Assembly (NCBI GenBank): GCA_035276765.1
Contig: DATELH010000002.1
Span: forward strand, 558,001 to 622,000
Length of the DNA: 64,000 nt
DNA from: DATASD01 sp035276765
GTDB lineage: Bacteria > Patescibacteriota > Saccharimonadia > Saccharimonadales > UBA4665
Direction of reading: 5' to 3'
The position numbers were made by a program, and so were the translations under genes. The notes under the pieces are model-generated. The model was not told where the DNA came from, did no database searches, and worked only from the letters and a program-made list of their open reading frames with translations. Shown piece after piece: positions 1 through 7,862 of this stretch (position 1 is its first letter; the number at the start of each line of letters is the position of its first letter).

Positions 1-2
1 CA

Positions 3-605
3 CCTGCCCCACATGAGCTGGCCATCAGCAATCCCGCCGACGATTTACCCAAATTCATGGAACCCTATGGCATTCAGTATCGCTATTGGCACCGGAAGGT
101 AGCCCAGACTGAAGCCAACGTCGAGATAGGAGAGTTTTTGTATGCGCGGATTGTTCTCGACGAGCTCGCAGCGGCCGACGTAAGCTTTTCGGAGTTTGTT
201 GCGGGTGAATCAGAACTGTCCAGGCAAGAAGTCCGCCATCATTTTTTGAGCGCCGTTGCCAACGCCACATTTCTGCGTCAACTCCTACAATATGCTAACA
301 GCGGCGTGAGTGATGCTGTAGCGAATAGGGCCGAACCGACTTTTGCGCTCGATTTTCAATACGACGAAGAGCAGCGACCGCTAGACCGACGCATCCATTT
401 GCGGACCAGCGACGTAGATGAAATTTTTGGCACAACCAGCGAAAATCCTCAATGGTACCAAGCACGAAACCTCTACGTTAGGCGCGCAGCGCCAGCCCAG
501 CCTACCGATAGGCTTCTGGTCAGCATGCAACAACGCGGCATTTGGGCCGATTTTCAAAATATGACTACGCTTGAACCGTACCTAGTCTCTCAACACTCCA
601 GATAG
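3..605 (+). CDS. Hypothetical protein, 5'-truncated by window edge
   Basis: The reading frame is open from the first bases of the window through to the TAG-type stop at 605, so the gene probably starts upstream of base 1. The first ATG in frame is at 57 and would give 182 residues. The visible protein is soluble, acidic and aromatic-rich in its second half, with no signal peptide, membrane segment or motif that I recognise. It converges directly on the DUF1761 gene, with no gap between the two stops. Function unknown; that it is a real gene rests on its length, codon use and fit between neighbours. Confidence 0.6.
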   Translation, partial: PAPHELAISNPADDLPKFMEPYGIQYRYWHRKVAQTEANVEIGEFLYARIVLDELAAADVSFSEFVAGESELSRQEVRHHFLSAVANATFLRQLLQYANSGVSDAVANRAEPTFALDFQYDEEQRPLDRRIHLRTSDVDEIFGTTSENPQWYQARNLYVRRAAPAQPTDRLLVSMQQRGIWADFQNMTTLEPYLVSQHSR

Positions 606-1031
606 TTATGGATGCATGAGGCCGATAATAACAGCCATGATTTCGACCGTTACGAGCTCGTGAGCGGCGTTCAACAGCGTGAGTTTTTTGCGGCGCATTT
701 CGAAAGTATCATGCACATACAACCGCGCAGCCGTAAAACCCAACCACAGCCAAAACGCCGTCGCCATTGCATCTTGCAAAAAACTGTGGCTAAAGAACTG
801 ATTAGAGAGGAACGTGACGTGCGCCAAAATATATGCCGTCACTAATGAAGCCACAAATACCGAGCCAAACATCCAAGTGGTTTTACCGGTCGACATTTTT
901 TGGCCCATTTTTACACCGGTCATCTTCATCCAGGCATTGCCGAACATGGACGGCATATACCATACTGAGCCAACAACCATGCTCGAAAGCGCTGCCAGTA
1001 GCACTGCCCAATAGTTGACTTCGACGTTCAT
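606..1031 (-). CDS. DUF1761 family small membrane protein
   Basis: A 141-residue integral membrane protein with about four hydrophobic segments. The N-terminal block with WYMP followed by FGNAWMKMTG is the pattern of DUF1761 proteins, whose biochemical role is unknown. The start is the ATG at 1031, supported by a TAGGGGGA ribosome-binding site a few bases upstream. It follows the phosphatase/nuclease gene on the same strand with a 62-base gap. Its stop abuts the stop of the convergent hypothetical gene. Family assignment is good; no function is inferred. Confidence 0.8.
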   Translation of the reverse strand: MNVEVNYWAVLLAALSSMVVGSVWYMPSMFGNAWMKMTGVKMGQKMSTGKTTWMFGSVFVASLVTAYILAHVTFLSNQFFSHSFLQDAMATAFWLWLGFTAARLYVHDTFEMRRKKLTLLNAAHELVTVEIMAVIIGLMHP

Positions 1032-1093
1032 TGTATCCCCCTACTTTATGCTGCAATTATGCACCCATATGCCAACAAATGTCCACAAAATTA

Positions 1094-1864
1094 CTACAAA
1101 ACTTCGACTTCCATGACGAGCGGTAGATGGTCGGAAATGTCGACGTCCGGACATTCATGCGAAATCACATGCATGTCGCGGCGGCTCACAAACAACATGT
1201 CAACGACAGCAGTGGCATAACCAGGATTATCCTTGCGACGCATATTAAATGAAGACGTAAGCTCATCCTTAAAGACACTTTCCAGTTCGGTTTCGATGCG
1301 CTTGATCGCCTGGTTTGTAGGCTTTGCATTCGTATCACCGCCGAGAATAATGTGCGACTTGCCCTGCACTGCCGCCAGCACCACATCTGCCATTTTTTGC
1401 CGACGTTCGCTGTAATTGTCACCATCCAAGTCCCACACGCCTTGCATGTTATATATGTTTACGTTGCCAGTCGGTGTTCTGACAACCACATGCTCAAGTT
1501 CTCTTGGACAGTCGGCATATTGCTCGGGTATGTCGCGATACGTTTCACTGTAAGCACCTGCCAGAAATGCCACATTACGTTCGATAATGGGAAATTTCGA
1601 CAAGATGGCGCCGCCGCGTTGGGCCTTGCCATTTGTATGGTCAAAATCACGGTAAGCTGCCGCGAAATCTTGCGCCACGTATTGCGGCAATCGCTGCTGC
1701 AAAACCTGCATCGAACGGAAGCGCGGCGCGAGCGTTGCATCGGTGCCGTTAAATACCTCTTGTAGTAACACGATATCAGCATCCTGCCTCTGCAAAAACT
1801 TGATCACATCCTCCAATAAGAGGCCGCCAAGCCACAGGTTAAGTGTGACGACTTTCAGTTTCAT
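1094..1864 (-). CDS. Endonuclease/exonuclease/phosphatase (EEP) family hydrolase
   Basis: A 256-residue protein with the EEP fold motifs in order: LNLW near the N-terminus, LLQEVF carrying the metal-binding Glu, GGDTNAKP in the middle, and ISDHLPL with the catalytic Asp-His at the C-terminus. The family contains DNA repair nucleases, phosphodiesterases and lipid phosphatases that cleave phosphoester bonds with Mg2+. No signal peptide is visible, so it is probably cytoplasmic. The substrate cannot be told from sequence. The ATG at 1864 lies only seven bases after a TATAAT box, so the message may be leaderless. Confidence 0.8.
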   Translation of the reverse strand: MKLKVVTLNLWLGGLLLEDVIKFLQRQDADIVLLQEVFNGTDATLAPRFRSMQVLQQRLPQYVAQDFAAAYRDFDHTNGKAQRGGAILSKFPIIERNVAFLAGAYSETYRDIPEQYADCPRELEHVVVRTPTGNVNIYNMQGVWDLDGDNYSERRQKMADVVLAAVQGKSHIILGGDTNAKPTNQAIKRIETELESVFKDELTSSFNMRRKDNPGYATAVVDMLFVSRRDMHVISHECPDVDISDHLPLVMEVEVL

Positions 1865-1871
1865 ATTGGAA

Positions 1872-1877
1872 ATTATA
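1872..1877 (-). promoter_or_regulatory. -10 box (TATAAT) directly upstream of the EEP gene
   Basis: A perfect TATAAT with seven bases to the ATG at 1864 and no Shine-Dalgarno sequence between. Transcription would start at or next to the start codon, giving a leaderless message. Confidence 0.55.
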
Positions 1878-1879
1878 CC

Positions 1880-2591
1880 TTAGCTTAGACGCAGATAATA
1901 TTGGCGTTCTTCAGCGTCGAAGTGCTCGATGGCATAACGCAGCGCCGTACGCGGCATGTCGGCAATGTGTGTGCGGAGGAACACAACGCAGCCGCTCCGG
2001 GTCTTTGTCACCCATCGTGCGCAGCATCCAGCCAACCGCCTTTTGGATGAGGTCGTGCTTGTCGGCCAGCAACGTTTCAGCAATAAGATACGGCGTATCG
2101 AGCTGGCCGGCGCGGATGAGCGCCCAGGTGCTTACCATGGCAATACGGCGCTCCCAAAGACTTTTTGAGGCCGCCAGCTTAAGCAACAAGCTGCTATCTG
2201 CGGGATGCTTGAGTACCCATTCGCCCACCACGTTGCGGCAACTAGCGTCCACAATATCCCAGTTATTAACCCGATCCGTACGCCGCAAGTAAAGGCCGAG
2301 TAGTGCCTTGTGTTGTGCCTTGCCGGCCTTATTTGCTTGGTTTGCCATGATAATTACGGCCAGCAGACGCATTTCGTGAATCGGGCTTTCGAGTAACTGC
2401 TCGACGTCAGCGAGCGAAATGTCTTGGAATTTTTTGGCAACCTTGCGCGTATCTGGCACGCGCACCCCGATAAACACGTCGCCAGCGCCGTATTGTCCCT
2501 CGCCCGTCTTGAAAAATCCCTGCAAAAATTCGCCGTCCTTTGGCGAGGCGTAGTTTTCGAGCTCAGCCAGTGCGTTATCGGCCGTTTGCAT
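1880..2591 (-). CDS. DNA alkylation repair protein, AlkD-like, with a C-terminal frameshift
   Basis: An AlkD-type HEAT-like repeat DNA glycosylase, which removes alkylated bases. The N-terminal two thirds read cleanly from the ATG at 2591 and contain the NNWDIVD block with the Trp and Asp of the family active site. After GDKDPERLR the frame runs into an unrelated tail and stops at 1911. The expected C-terminus (VFLRTHIADMPRTALRY, then HFDAEERQYYL) continues in another frame to a stop at 1880. A single extra base at about 1984-1990 explains this. Either the gene is newly broken or the base is an assembly error. It directly follows glyS, two bases after its stop. Confidence 0.75.
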
Positions 2592-2593
2592 AT

Positions 2594-3946
2594 CTATATA
2601 TTTTTAGCGAGGTCGGCGATTGGAATGCGGGTTTGGGCGGCAGTGTCGCGGTCGCGGACGGTGACGGTGTTATCTTCCAAGGTTTGAAAATCGATGGTGA
2701 CGTGCGCTGGCACGCCAATTTCGTCGGAACGGCGATAGCGCTTGCCCACATTGCTATTGTCGTCCCACACCACGAAGCCGAGTTCTTTTTGCAGCGCCTG
2801 GTACACCTCGCGTGCCTTAGCTACAAGCTCCGGCTTGTTTTTGAGGAGTGGCGAAACCGCAGCTTTCACCGGTGCCAGCTGTTTAGGCAGTTTGAGATAC
2901 GTACGCTTTTCGCCATTCAGCTCATCTTCGGTATAAGCACTGCACAGCACAGCCAGTAATGTGCGGTCCACGCCGAACGTCGGCTCAATGCAGTGCGGCA
3001 CAAACGGCGCCGAGCCATCCTTCGGCCGGTATTCCATGCTTTTACCCGAGGCATTTTGATGGTTTGTGAGATCGAAATCAGTGCGGTACGCCAGTCCGTA
3101 TAACTCTTTGCGGCCATGCGGAAAATCAAACTCGAAGTCGATGGTGCGCTTGCTGTAGTGCGCGCGGTCCTCGGCTGGCACCTCCAGTTCGTGGATTTTG
3201 TCTTGTGGCAAGCCCATCAAGTCGAACCATTTATAAAATTCCTGACGCCATTTTTCGAACTCGCCCTCCCAGTTTTTGGGGTCGATGAAATATTCGAACT
3301 CGGCCAACTCGAACTCGCGCACGCGGAACACAAAGTCGCGCGGACTGATTTCGTTACGAAACGCGCGGCCAATCTGCGCCACGCCAAACGGGATGTCCGG
3401 GTAAAAACTATCAACTATGTTTTTGAAATTCACGAACATGCCTTGGGCTGTCTCGCCGCGCAGATATACCTTACTACCCTCGCCCGAAACCGAACCGATC
3501 GAGGTTTCGAACAGCAAATTAAAGTTTGCCGGATTGGCCAGATCGTTGCCGTCGGGGCTTTTAAGGTTGTGTTCCTTGAGCGCCGCCACCATTTGCCCCA
3601 GATCCATACCCTTGATGTCCACGCCGGCATCTTCGAGTAAATGGTCCAGACGATAACGTTTCTTGGTTTTGACATCTTCGATGAGCGGGTCAGTAAAACC
3701 AGAAACGTGCCCGCTCGCCTCCCACACTTTTGGATTCATGAGGATAGCGGTGTCGAGCCCGTACATGTCATCGCGGTCTTGCACAAAAAATTTCCACCAC
3801 AAATCAGTAATATTTCGCTTGAGCTGCACACCAAGCGGACCGTAATCCCACGTGCCGGCCAGACCGCCGTAAATTTCGGAACCTTGGTAAATGAATCCCC
3901 GGCGCTTAGCCAGGCTCGCAATATCTTCTAATGTAACGTCACTCAT
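2594..3946 (-). CDS. glyS: Glycyl-tRNA synthetase, dimeric class II type
   Basis: Charges tRNA-Gly with glycine in the cytoplasm. The 450-residue length and the N-terminal block RRGFIYQGSEIYGG, followed by TWDYGPLG, are those of the alpha2 GlyRS. The class II motif 2 (FRNEISPRDFVFRVREFE) and motif 3 (EPTFGVDRTL) are visible, with an anticodon-binding domain from about residue 350. An upstream in-frame TTG at 3955 is possible. I prefer the ATG at 3946, since the TTG lies inside a TATAAT sequence and a GGTGGA motif precedes the ATG. It abuts the recO stop, so it can be read from the recO transcript as well as from its own -10 box. Confidence 0.95.
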   Translation of the reverse strand: MSDVTLEDIASLAKRRGFIYQGSEIYGGLAGTWDYGPLGVQLKRNITDLWWKFFVQDRDDMYGLDTAILMNPKVWEASGHVSGFTDPLIEDVKTKKRYRLDHLLEDAGVDIKGMDLGQMVAALKEHNLKSPDGNDLANPANFNLLFETSIGSVSGEGSKVYLRGETAQGMFVNFKNIVDSFYPDIPFGVAQIGRAFRNEISPRDFVFRVREFELAEFEYFIDPKNWEGEFEKWRQEFYKWFDLMGLPQDKIHELEVPAEDRAHYSKRTIDFEFDFPHGRKELYGLAYRTDFDLTNHQNASGKSMEYRPKDGSAPFVPHCIEPTFGVDRTLLAVLCSAYTEDELNGEKRTYLKLPKQLAPVKAAVSPLLKNKPELVAKAREVYQALQKELGFVVWDDNSNVGKRYRRSDEIGVPAHVTIDFQTLEDNTVTVRDRDTAAQTRIPIADLAKNI

Positions 3947-3954
3947 ATCCACCA

Positions 3955-3960
3955 ATTATA
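3955..3960 (-). promoter_or_regulatory. -10 box (TATAAT) upstream of glyS
   Basis: A perfect TATAAT spanning the recO stop codon, eight bases before the glyS ATG at 3946. It would allow glyS to be transcribed separately from recO with almost no leader. The intervening GGTGGA could instead act as a Shine-Dalgarno site on the longer operon message. Confidence 0.45.
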
Positions 3961-4648
3961 CCAAGGAGACGGCCCGTAGCATAGTCTGTATCAGCGGTGC
4001 GGCATCTCGGAGTATTTCGACGCTCCCCTGTACTTGGTTCAAAACTTTAGGCGTGTTGCCGCTTAGCGCCAGACGTAAGTATTTTATATGGTCTGGTCCA
4101 AACTGGCCATCGGGACGCAGCACAAAGCTCATGCGGTCAAAATCAAAACCATAGCGTTTGGCTGCCTCAAGTTTTTGTCCAGCTACATCTGTTTGGAGGT
4201 TCGGCATATGGCCAGCCAGGCGCAACAATTGTGCGGCGAACCAAAATTTGATAAGTAGCAATGAAACACGAGCGTCGTCGAGCGCCTCAAAAAGTTGTTC
4301 ACCAAGCGTGAAATAATCTGCTTCAGGCTGATCCTCGGTAACGTGATTGAGTTGCTTGATGAGCTCATAACCAAGCATGGTACGATCGATATGCTTCACG
4401 ATGGCACCATAATGTTTGACGAGCCGTGTTGAAACCAAGCTGTCCAAACTGCCGCGGCCTTTTATAAACGTAATGTCGCTCACACTAAACAATTCAATAC
4501 CTCCTGCGAGCTTGGATTTTACGCGACGCACGCCCTTGGCGAGCAAACTCAATTTGCCATACGTCGGCGTCAAAACAGTTAAGATGCGGTCGGCCTCACC
4601 ATAATCTAGACGGCTGAGCACAATGGCTTTTGTAACGAGCTGTTTCAT
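3956..4648 (-). CDS. recO: DNA repair protein RecO
   Basis: A 230-residue RecO, which anneals single strands and loads RecA together with RecR. The N-terminal OB-fold has the family pattern (KAIVLSRLDYGEADRILTVLTPTYGKLSLLAKGVRR), followed by the helical middle domain. The four zinc-binding cysteines found in many RecO proteins are absent. The ATG at 4648 overlaps the stop of the upstream receiver gene by one base (TAATG), which implies translational coupling. Placement between an atypical receiver protein and glyS is unusual but may be only operon packing. Confidence 0.9.
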   Translation of the reverse strand: MKQLVTKAIVLSRLDYGEADRILTVLTPTYGKLSLLAKGVRRVKSKLAGGIELFSVSDITFIKGRGSLDSLVSTRLVKHYGAIVKHIDRTMLGYELIKQLNHVTEDQPEADYFTLGEQLFEALDDARVSLLLIKFWFAAQLLRLAGHMPNLQTDVAGQKLEAAKRYGFDFDRMSFVLRPDGQFGPDHIKYLRLALSGNTPKVLNQVQGSVEILRDAAPLIQTMLRAVSLV

Positions 4649-5028
4649 TATGCAACCGCCAAGTACTCGCGAACACCAGACAAAAGTTGAACAAGTCTTG
4701 TGTTCGGCTTATAGTAATATTCCTTGACGCCAAGTTCGTCCTTGAGCACTTTTGTATCTGTGAAAGCAGTGAGCGGCACCAGGCTGTGCACCAAAACAGG
4801 TACATTTTGCCATTCCGAATATGAACGAAACTCATACAAAAACTCGATGCCGCTATGGCCAGTTAATTGCAACTCAAGCACTACGATGTCGGGGGTCTGC
4901 GTATCGGCGGCATCGAGTGCGGCTTGGGCACTCGATGCCCAAGCCGTTTGGTGACCAGCGTTCTCGAGCGCTTGACAATATGTTTTGGCGAGCACCACGT
5001 CGGGTTCGACCAGCAGTATACGCGCCAT
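4648..5028 (-). CDS. Atypical response-regulator receiver domain protein
   Basis: A stand-alone CheY-like receiver of 126 residues. The acidic pocket residues E8 and D10, the conserved Ser after strand 4 (LVHSL) and the Lys (YYYKPN) are present. The phospho-accepting Asp after strand 3 is replaced by Glu (VVLELQL, E52). Glu at this site often mimics a constitutively active state or abolishes phosphotransfer; which applies here is inference. No output domain follows. The ATG directly follows the TAG stop of the kinase-like gene upstream, and the stop overlaps the recO start, so the three genes form one tight operon. Confidence 0.85.
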   Translation of the reverse strand: MARILLVEPDVVLAKTYCQALENAGHQTAWASSAQAALDAADTQTPDIVVLELQLTGHSGIEFLYEFRSYSEWQNVPVLVHSLVPLTAFTDTKVLKDELGVKEYYYKPNTRLVQLLSGVREYLAVA

Positions 5029-5754
5029 CTACACCAACTGTAATTGCCGGCTTGGCTGCAACGTTGCCGCAAAGCCTGTTAACTTTTGGTGACGCCCTAC
5101 GCGAAGCTTCGACGCCATAGCCCGAAAAATAGCATCTGCCACAAAAATACCCGCACCACCTGTAGCGGACAACTGCGTAAACGGCTGACGGGCAGTACCA
5201 TAGAGGCGCTGGGCCGTCCGTAGATCCTGGCTCGTGAGTGCCGTAGCATCGCTATACAAACCAGCCACCAACCCATGCGGCGTACGGTGAGCTGCGAGAC
5301 GCAAGGCCAAACGCCGGCGGTCAGCTTGTAAATTTGGCAATGCTTCGATAAATGTATAGCCCAAGCTCAAAAACGCTGCCCGAATGCCGGCCGCATGCGC
5401 CATCACTGGAGTATATTTGCCTGCTACGTGCAGTTCTAAGTCGATGTCGTACAACTGCGCAAAGCCATCCAGCTGGTGCGCAATGTCAACAAGTGTCGAA
5501 CTGAGCGAAACCGGTTCTAGTTCGAGTTGCGCCTGTTGCTGGGAAAGTTGCAGGCCCAGCAAGTAACTATCTACGAGGCGCAGTGCCGCCTCAGCACTCA
5601 ATTGCATGCGAAGCAAATTTTCGACACTTGGCTGTCCTGCCGCAGCGTCCAGTTCGGCTTGGCGGGCAATATGAAGCAGCGGCAACTTGAGCTGTTCCGC
5701 TATCGACAGCAGCAATCTGTCCGTATCTTGTTTTTCCCCGCTCGCCGTGCGCAC
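5029..5754 (-). CDS. Histidine kinase-like protein lacking the phosphorylatable histidine
   Basis: A 241-residue soluble protein that resembles a sensor kinase core without a sensor or membrane segment. Residues around 15-40 (EQLKLPLLHI) align with the usual HELRTPL box of the dimerisation helix, but Glu takes the place of the His. The C-terminus (GGAGIFVADAIFRAMA, then LTGFAATL) resembles the G2/G3 boxes of a HATPase domain; N and G1 boxes are not convincing. The start is a GTG at 5754 behind a GGAGAGGG site. It is adjacent to an equally atypical receiver, so the two may be a non-catalytic signalling pair. The assignment rests on weak motif similarity. Confidence 0.55.
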   Translation of the reverse strand: MRTASGEKQDTDRLLLSIAEQLKLPLLHIARQAELDAAAGQPSVENLLRMQLSAEAALRLVDSYLLGLQLSQQQAQLELEPVSLSSTLVDIAHQLDGFAQLYDIDLELHVAGKYTPVMAHAAGIRAAFLSLGYTFIEALPNLQADRRRLALRLAAHRTPHGLVAGLYSDATALTSQDLRTAQRLYGTARQPFTQLSATGGAGIFVADAIFRAMASKLRVGRHQKLTGFAATLQPSRQLQLV

Positions 5755-5805
5755 GCGTAGCCCTCTCCTTACTTAAGAGTAGTATACACGCGCCGTATTA
5801 AAAGA

Positions 5806-6483
5806 TCACGGTGTAAAGACGAAGTTTGGCAAAATTGTGTTGTTGAAATCGCCCATAAAGTCTGTGGATTCTGTCCATACCTCAATAGTTTGGCTGCGAA
5901 GCGGCATAAGGATCATGCTGCCTTGCTTATTTGAAACAATTTGGCCATCAATGCGCACGCCGGTAACGTTCGGTACTTTCGGGAATGAGTATGGTGTGAC
6001 CGTTACCTTTTTGGTGTCCACCAGTCCCTTAAATTGCGCCACGACGCTGTCGTAACCAGTCTGCACCACACCCAAGCGAAGCGCGAATGAGCTGTTAGGG
6101 TTTTGTGTGTCTGGCACGAAACCGGGATAGAAATAGCCATTCACCGGTACCGAGCTACCGCCGTTCTTTTCAATAACGTAGGCACTCCATGTCTTTGGAT
6201 ACACAATTGTGGCACTGCCGAACGCCGAAGGGCCAACGTAATTTTTATACGGTGACTTTTCTTGCTGGTTGAACTGCGCTTGGTCGGCCTGTTGCGTCGC
6301 CTGTTGCGCTTGGGTAACCGCAGCGGTTATTTTTTGGTCGACATTATTTTTGTAATCTTGGCGCCCAGCATATGCCCAATATGCAAATGCGCCGGTGCCG
6401 CAAAGCAGAAGCGCCACCAAAATAAGAGGAATCAGCAGGATGTTTATTGACCCCTTTTCTTGCCGTATGTTCATACCGCTCAT
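5806..6483 (-). CDS. Membrane-anchored extracytoplasmic protein of unknown function
   Basis: A 225-residue protein with one N-terminal transmembrane segment (about residues 14-37, INILLIPLILVALLLCG), a short Q/A-rich linker that could form a coiled coil, and a soluble C-terminal domain of about 150 residues rich in Tyr, Val and Gly. This is the topology of type II anchored surface proteins. No catalytic motif was recognised. It lies between the kinase-like gene and xseB, on the same strand, but the gaps on both sides suggest its own transcript. Start by first ATG; a second ATG three codons on is equally possible. Confidence 0.7.
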   Translation of the reverse strand: MSGMNIRQEKGSINILLIPLILVALLLCGTGAFAYWAYAGRQDYKNNVDQKITAAVTQAQQATQQADQAQFNQQEKSPYKNYVGPSAFGSATIVYPKTWSAYVIEKNGGSSVPVNGYFYPGFVPDTQNPNSSFALRLGVVQTGYDSVVAQFKGLVDTKKVTVTPYSFPKVPNVTGVRIDGQIVSNKQGSMILMPLRSQTIEVWTESTDFMGDFNNTILPNFVFTP

Positions 6484-6535
6484 GGTAACTTAGTTTTCTT
6501 CCGTGCGCAAGCATTTTTGCACTGCCCGCCAATGC

Positions 6536-6739
6536 TTATTCGCCCGTAGTTTGTGGTTTCAATGCCGTGATCTTGTTCTCAGTTTCCGTAATGCGTATTT
6601 GAAGTTCGTTCACGAGCTTGAGCCCGCGTTCATATAACCGCACGGCCTCGTCGACCTGCACGTCGGGGTTTTGAAGCGCCAAAAGCACCTCGTCGAGTTC
6701 GGTGCTAAGCGCCTGATAGCTCTGTTTACTTTTTGCCAT
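6536..6739 (-). CDS. xseB: Exodeoxyribonuclease VII small subunit
   Basis: A 67-residue helical protein with the family signature (LDEVLLALQNPDVQVDEAV, then LYERGLKLV) of XseB, which binds several-fold to XseA to make exonuclease VII, a degrader of single-stranded DNA. I chose the ATG at 6739 because it has a clear AAAGGAG site a few bases upstream; a longer in-frame version would lack one. It overlaps the end of xseA by 14 bases, so the two subunits are translationally coupled. Confidence 0.92.
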   Translation of the reverse strand: MAKSKQSYQALSTELDEVLLALQNPDVQVDEAVRLYERGLKLVNELQIRITETENKITALKPQTTGE

Positions 6740-7862
6740 ATAGCTCCTTTGCCCGTATTTTTTGTACCGTAACTTGAAGGTCGGTGTCAACCAGCGACAC
6801 CTCAAGTTCGTCACCAATACTTACCTGTTTGGCATATCGAACTGTCTCTCGCTCTTTGCGAACGATAGCGTACCCACGCCGCAAGGCCGCTTGGGGACTG
6901 AGCGCCTCAAGCAGTTGCTTTTGTGAACCAAACTGCATTGTCGCATGGCGTACTGCCCGTTGCATGGCATCGCTAAGCCGTACGTTCGCGTGGGCGAGCC
7001 GCTGGTTTTCGGCTTGCAATACCATACGGACACACTGTGCCAAGCGCGCCTCTTGGTGCACTAGCCGGTCGAGCACTTCCTTCCGGTTTGGCACGAGCAA
7101 CTCCGCAGCATTGCTCGGCGTGCTCGCCCGCTGGTCGGCAGCCAGTTCGGCCAAGCTCACATCTACTTCGTGGCCAACAGCCACAAGCGTTGGTATGCGG
7201 CTGCCAGCCACAGCACGCGTTACCTGCTCGGTACTGAAGGCTTGCAAATCTTCTGCACTGCCACCACCGCGTGTCACCACAAGTACCTCTGGCGCCTCAG
7301 CCAATTGGTTGAACTGGGCAACGGCTTGCGCCACCTGCTCAGGCCCCGCTTCGCCTTGTACTTGTACGTCAATCAAGCTAATTTGTACGCCGCCCCACCG
7401 TGCTGCCAGAACCTTCACAAAATCCCGATACGCCGCTGATTCGGCCGAAGTTATCAATCCAATATGTGCTGGCGGATGCGGCAATGGTCGTTTGCGTGCC
7501 GGATCGAACAACCCCTCCCTGGTCAGTTTTGCCTCCAACAAGTTCGCCGCTTTTTTAATCGAACCCTCTCCTGCTGGCGTAATTGAAAACACATTCACGC
7601 TAAATCCGTACACCGGATGCAGCCGCGGCACCCCGCGCACTTTTATGAGCATGCCATCTTCGAGTGGCCCCGGCAATTGGTATACGGTGCCAAAAAAGCG
7701 CACCGTCGCTTGCTCGTCCTTGAGGTCGAAGTACACCCAGCGGTTTTTACTCACCCGAAAATTCGCCAGCTCGCCATGCACAATAACGCTCGGGTATGCG
7801 AACTCGAGCGTTTGGTTGAGCAGCGCCACAAACTCCGATGGCGCCAGCTCAACGTCATTCAT
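6726..7862 (-). CDS. xseA: Exodeoxyribonuclease VII large subunit
   Basis: The catalytic subunit of exonuclease VII, about 378 residues. The N-terminal OB-fold (VIVHGELANFRVSKNRWVYF) is followed by the catalytic domain with the hallmark block VVTRGGGSAEDLQAF and VGHEVDVSLAELAADQRASTPSNAAEL. It is shorter than the roughly 450-residue enzyme of E. coli, mainly in the coiled-coil region near the C-terminus. The start at 7862 is preceded by GAG at a good distance; an ATG two codons earlier (7868) is an alternative. Its start region overlaps the end of the upstream membrane protein gene. Confidence 0.92.
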   Translation of the reverse strand: MNDVELAPSEFVALLNQTLEFAYPSVIVHGELANFRVSKNRWVYFDLKDEQATVRFFGTVYQLPGPLEDGMLIKVRGVPRLHPVYGFSVNVFSITPAGEGSIKKAANLLEAKLTREGLFDPARKRPLPHPPAHIGLITSAESAAYRDFVKVLAARWGGVQISLIDVQVQGEAGPEQVAQAVAQFNQLAEAPEVLVVTRGGGSAEDLQAFSTEQVTRAVAGSRIPTLVAVGHEVDVSLAELAADQRASTPSNAAELLVPNRKEVLDRLVHQEARLAQCVRMVLQAENQRLAHANVRLSDAMQRAVRHATMQFGSQKQLLEALSPQAALRRGYAIVRKERETVRYAKQVSIGDELEVSLVDTDLQVTVQKIRAKELYGKK

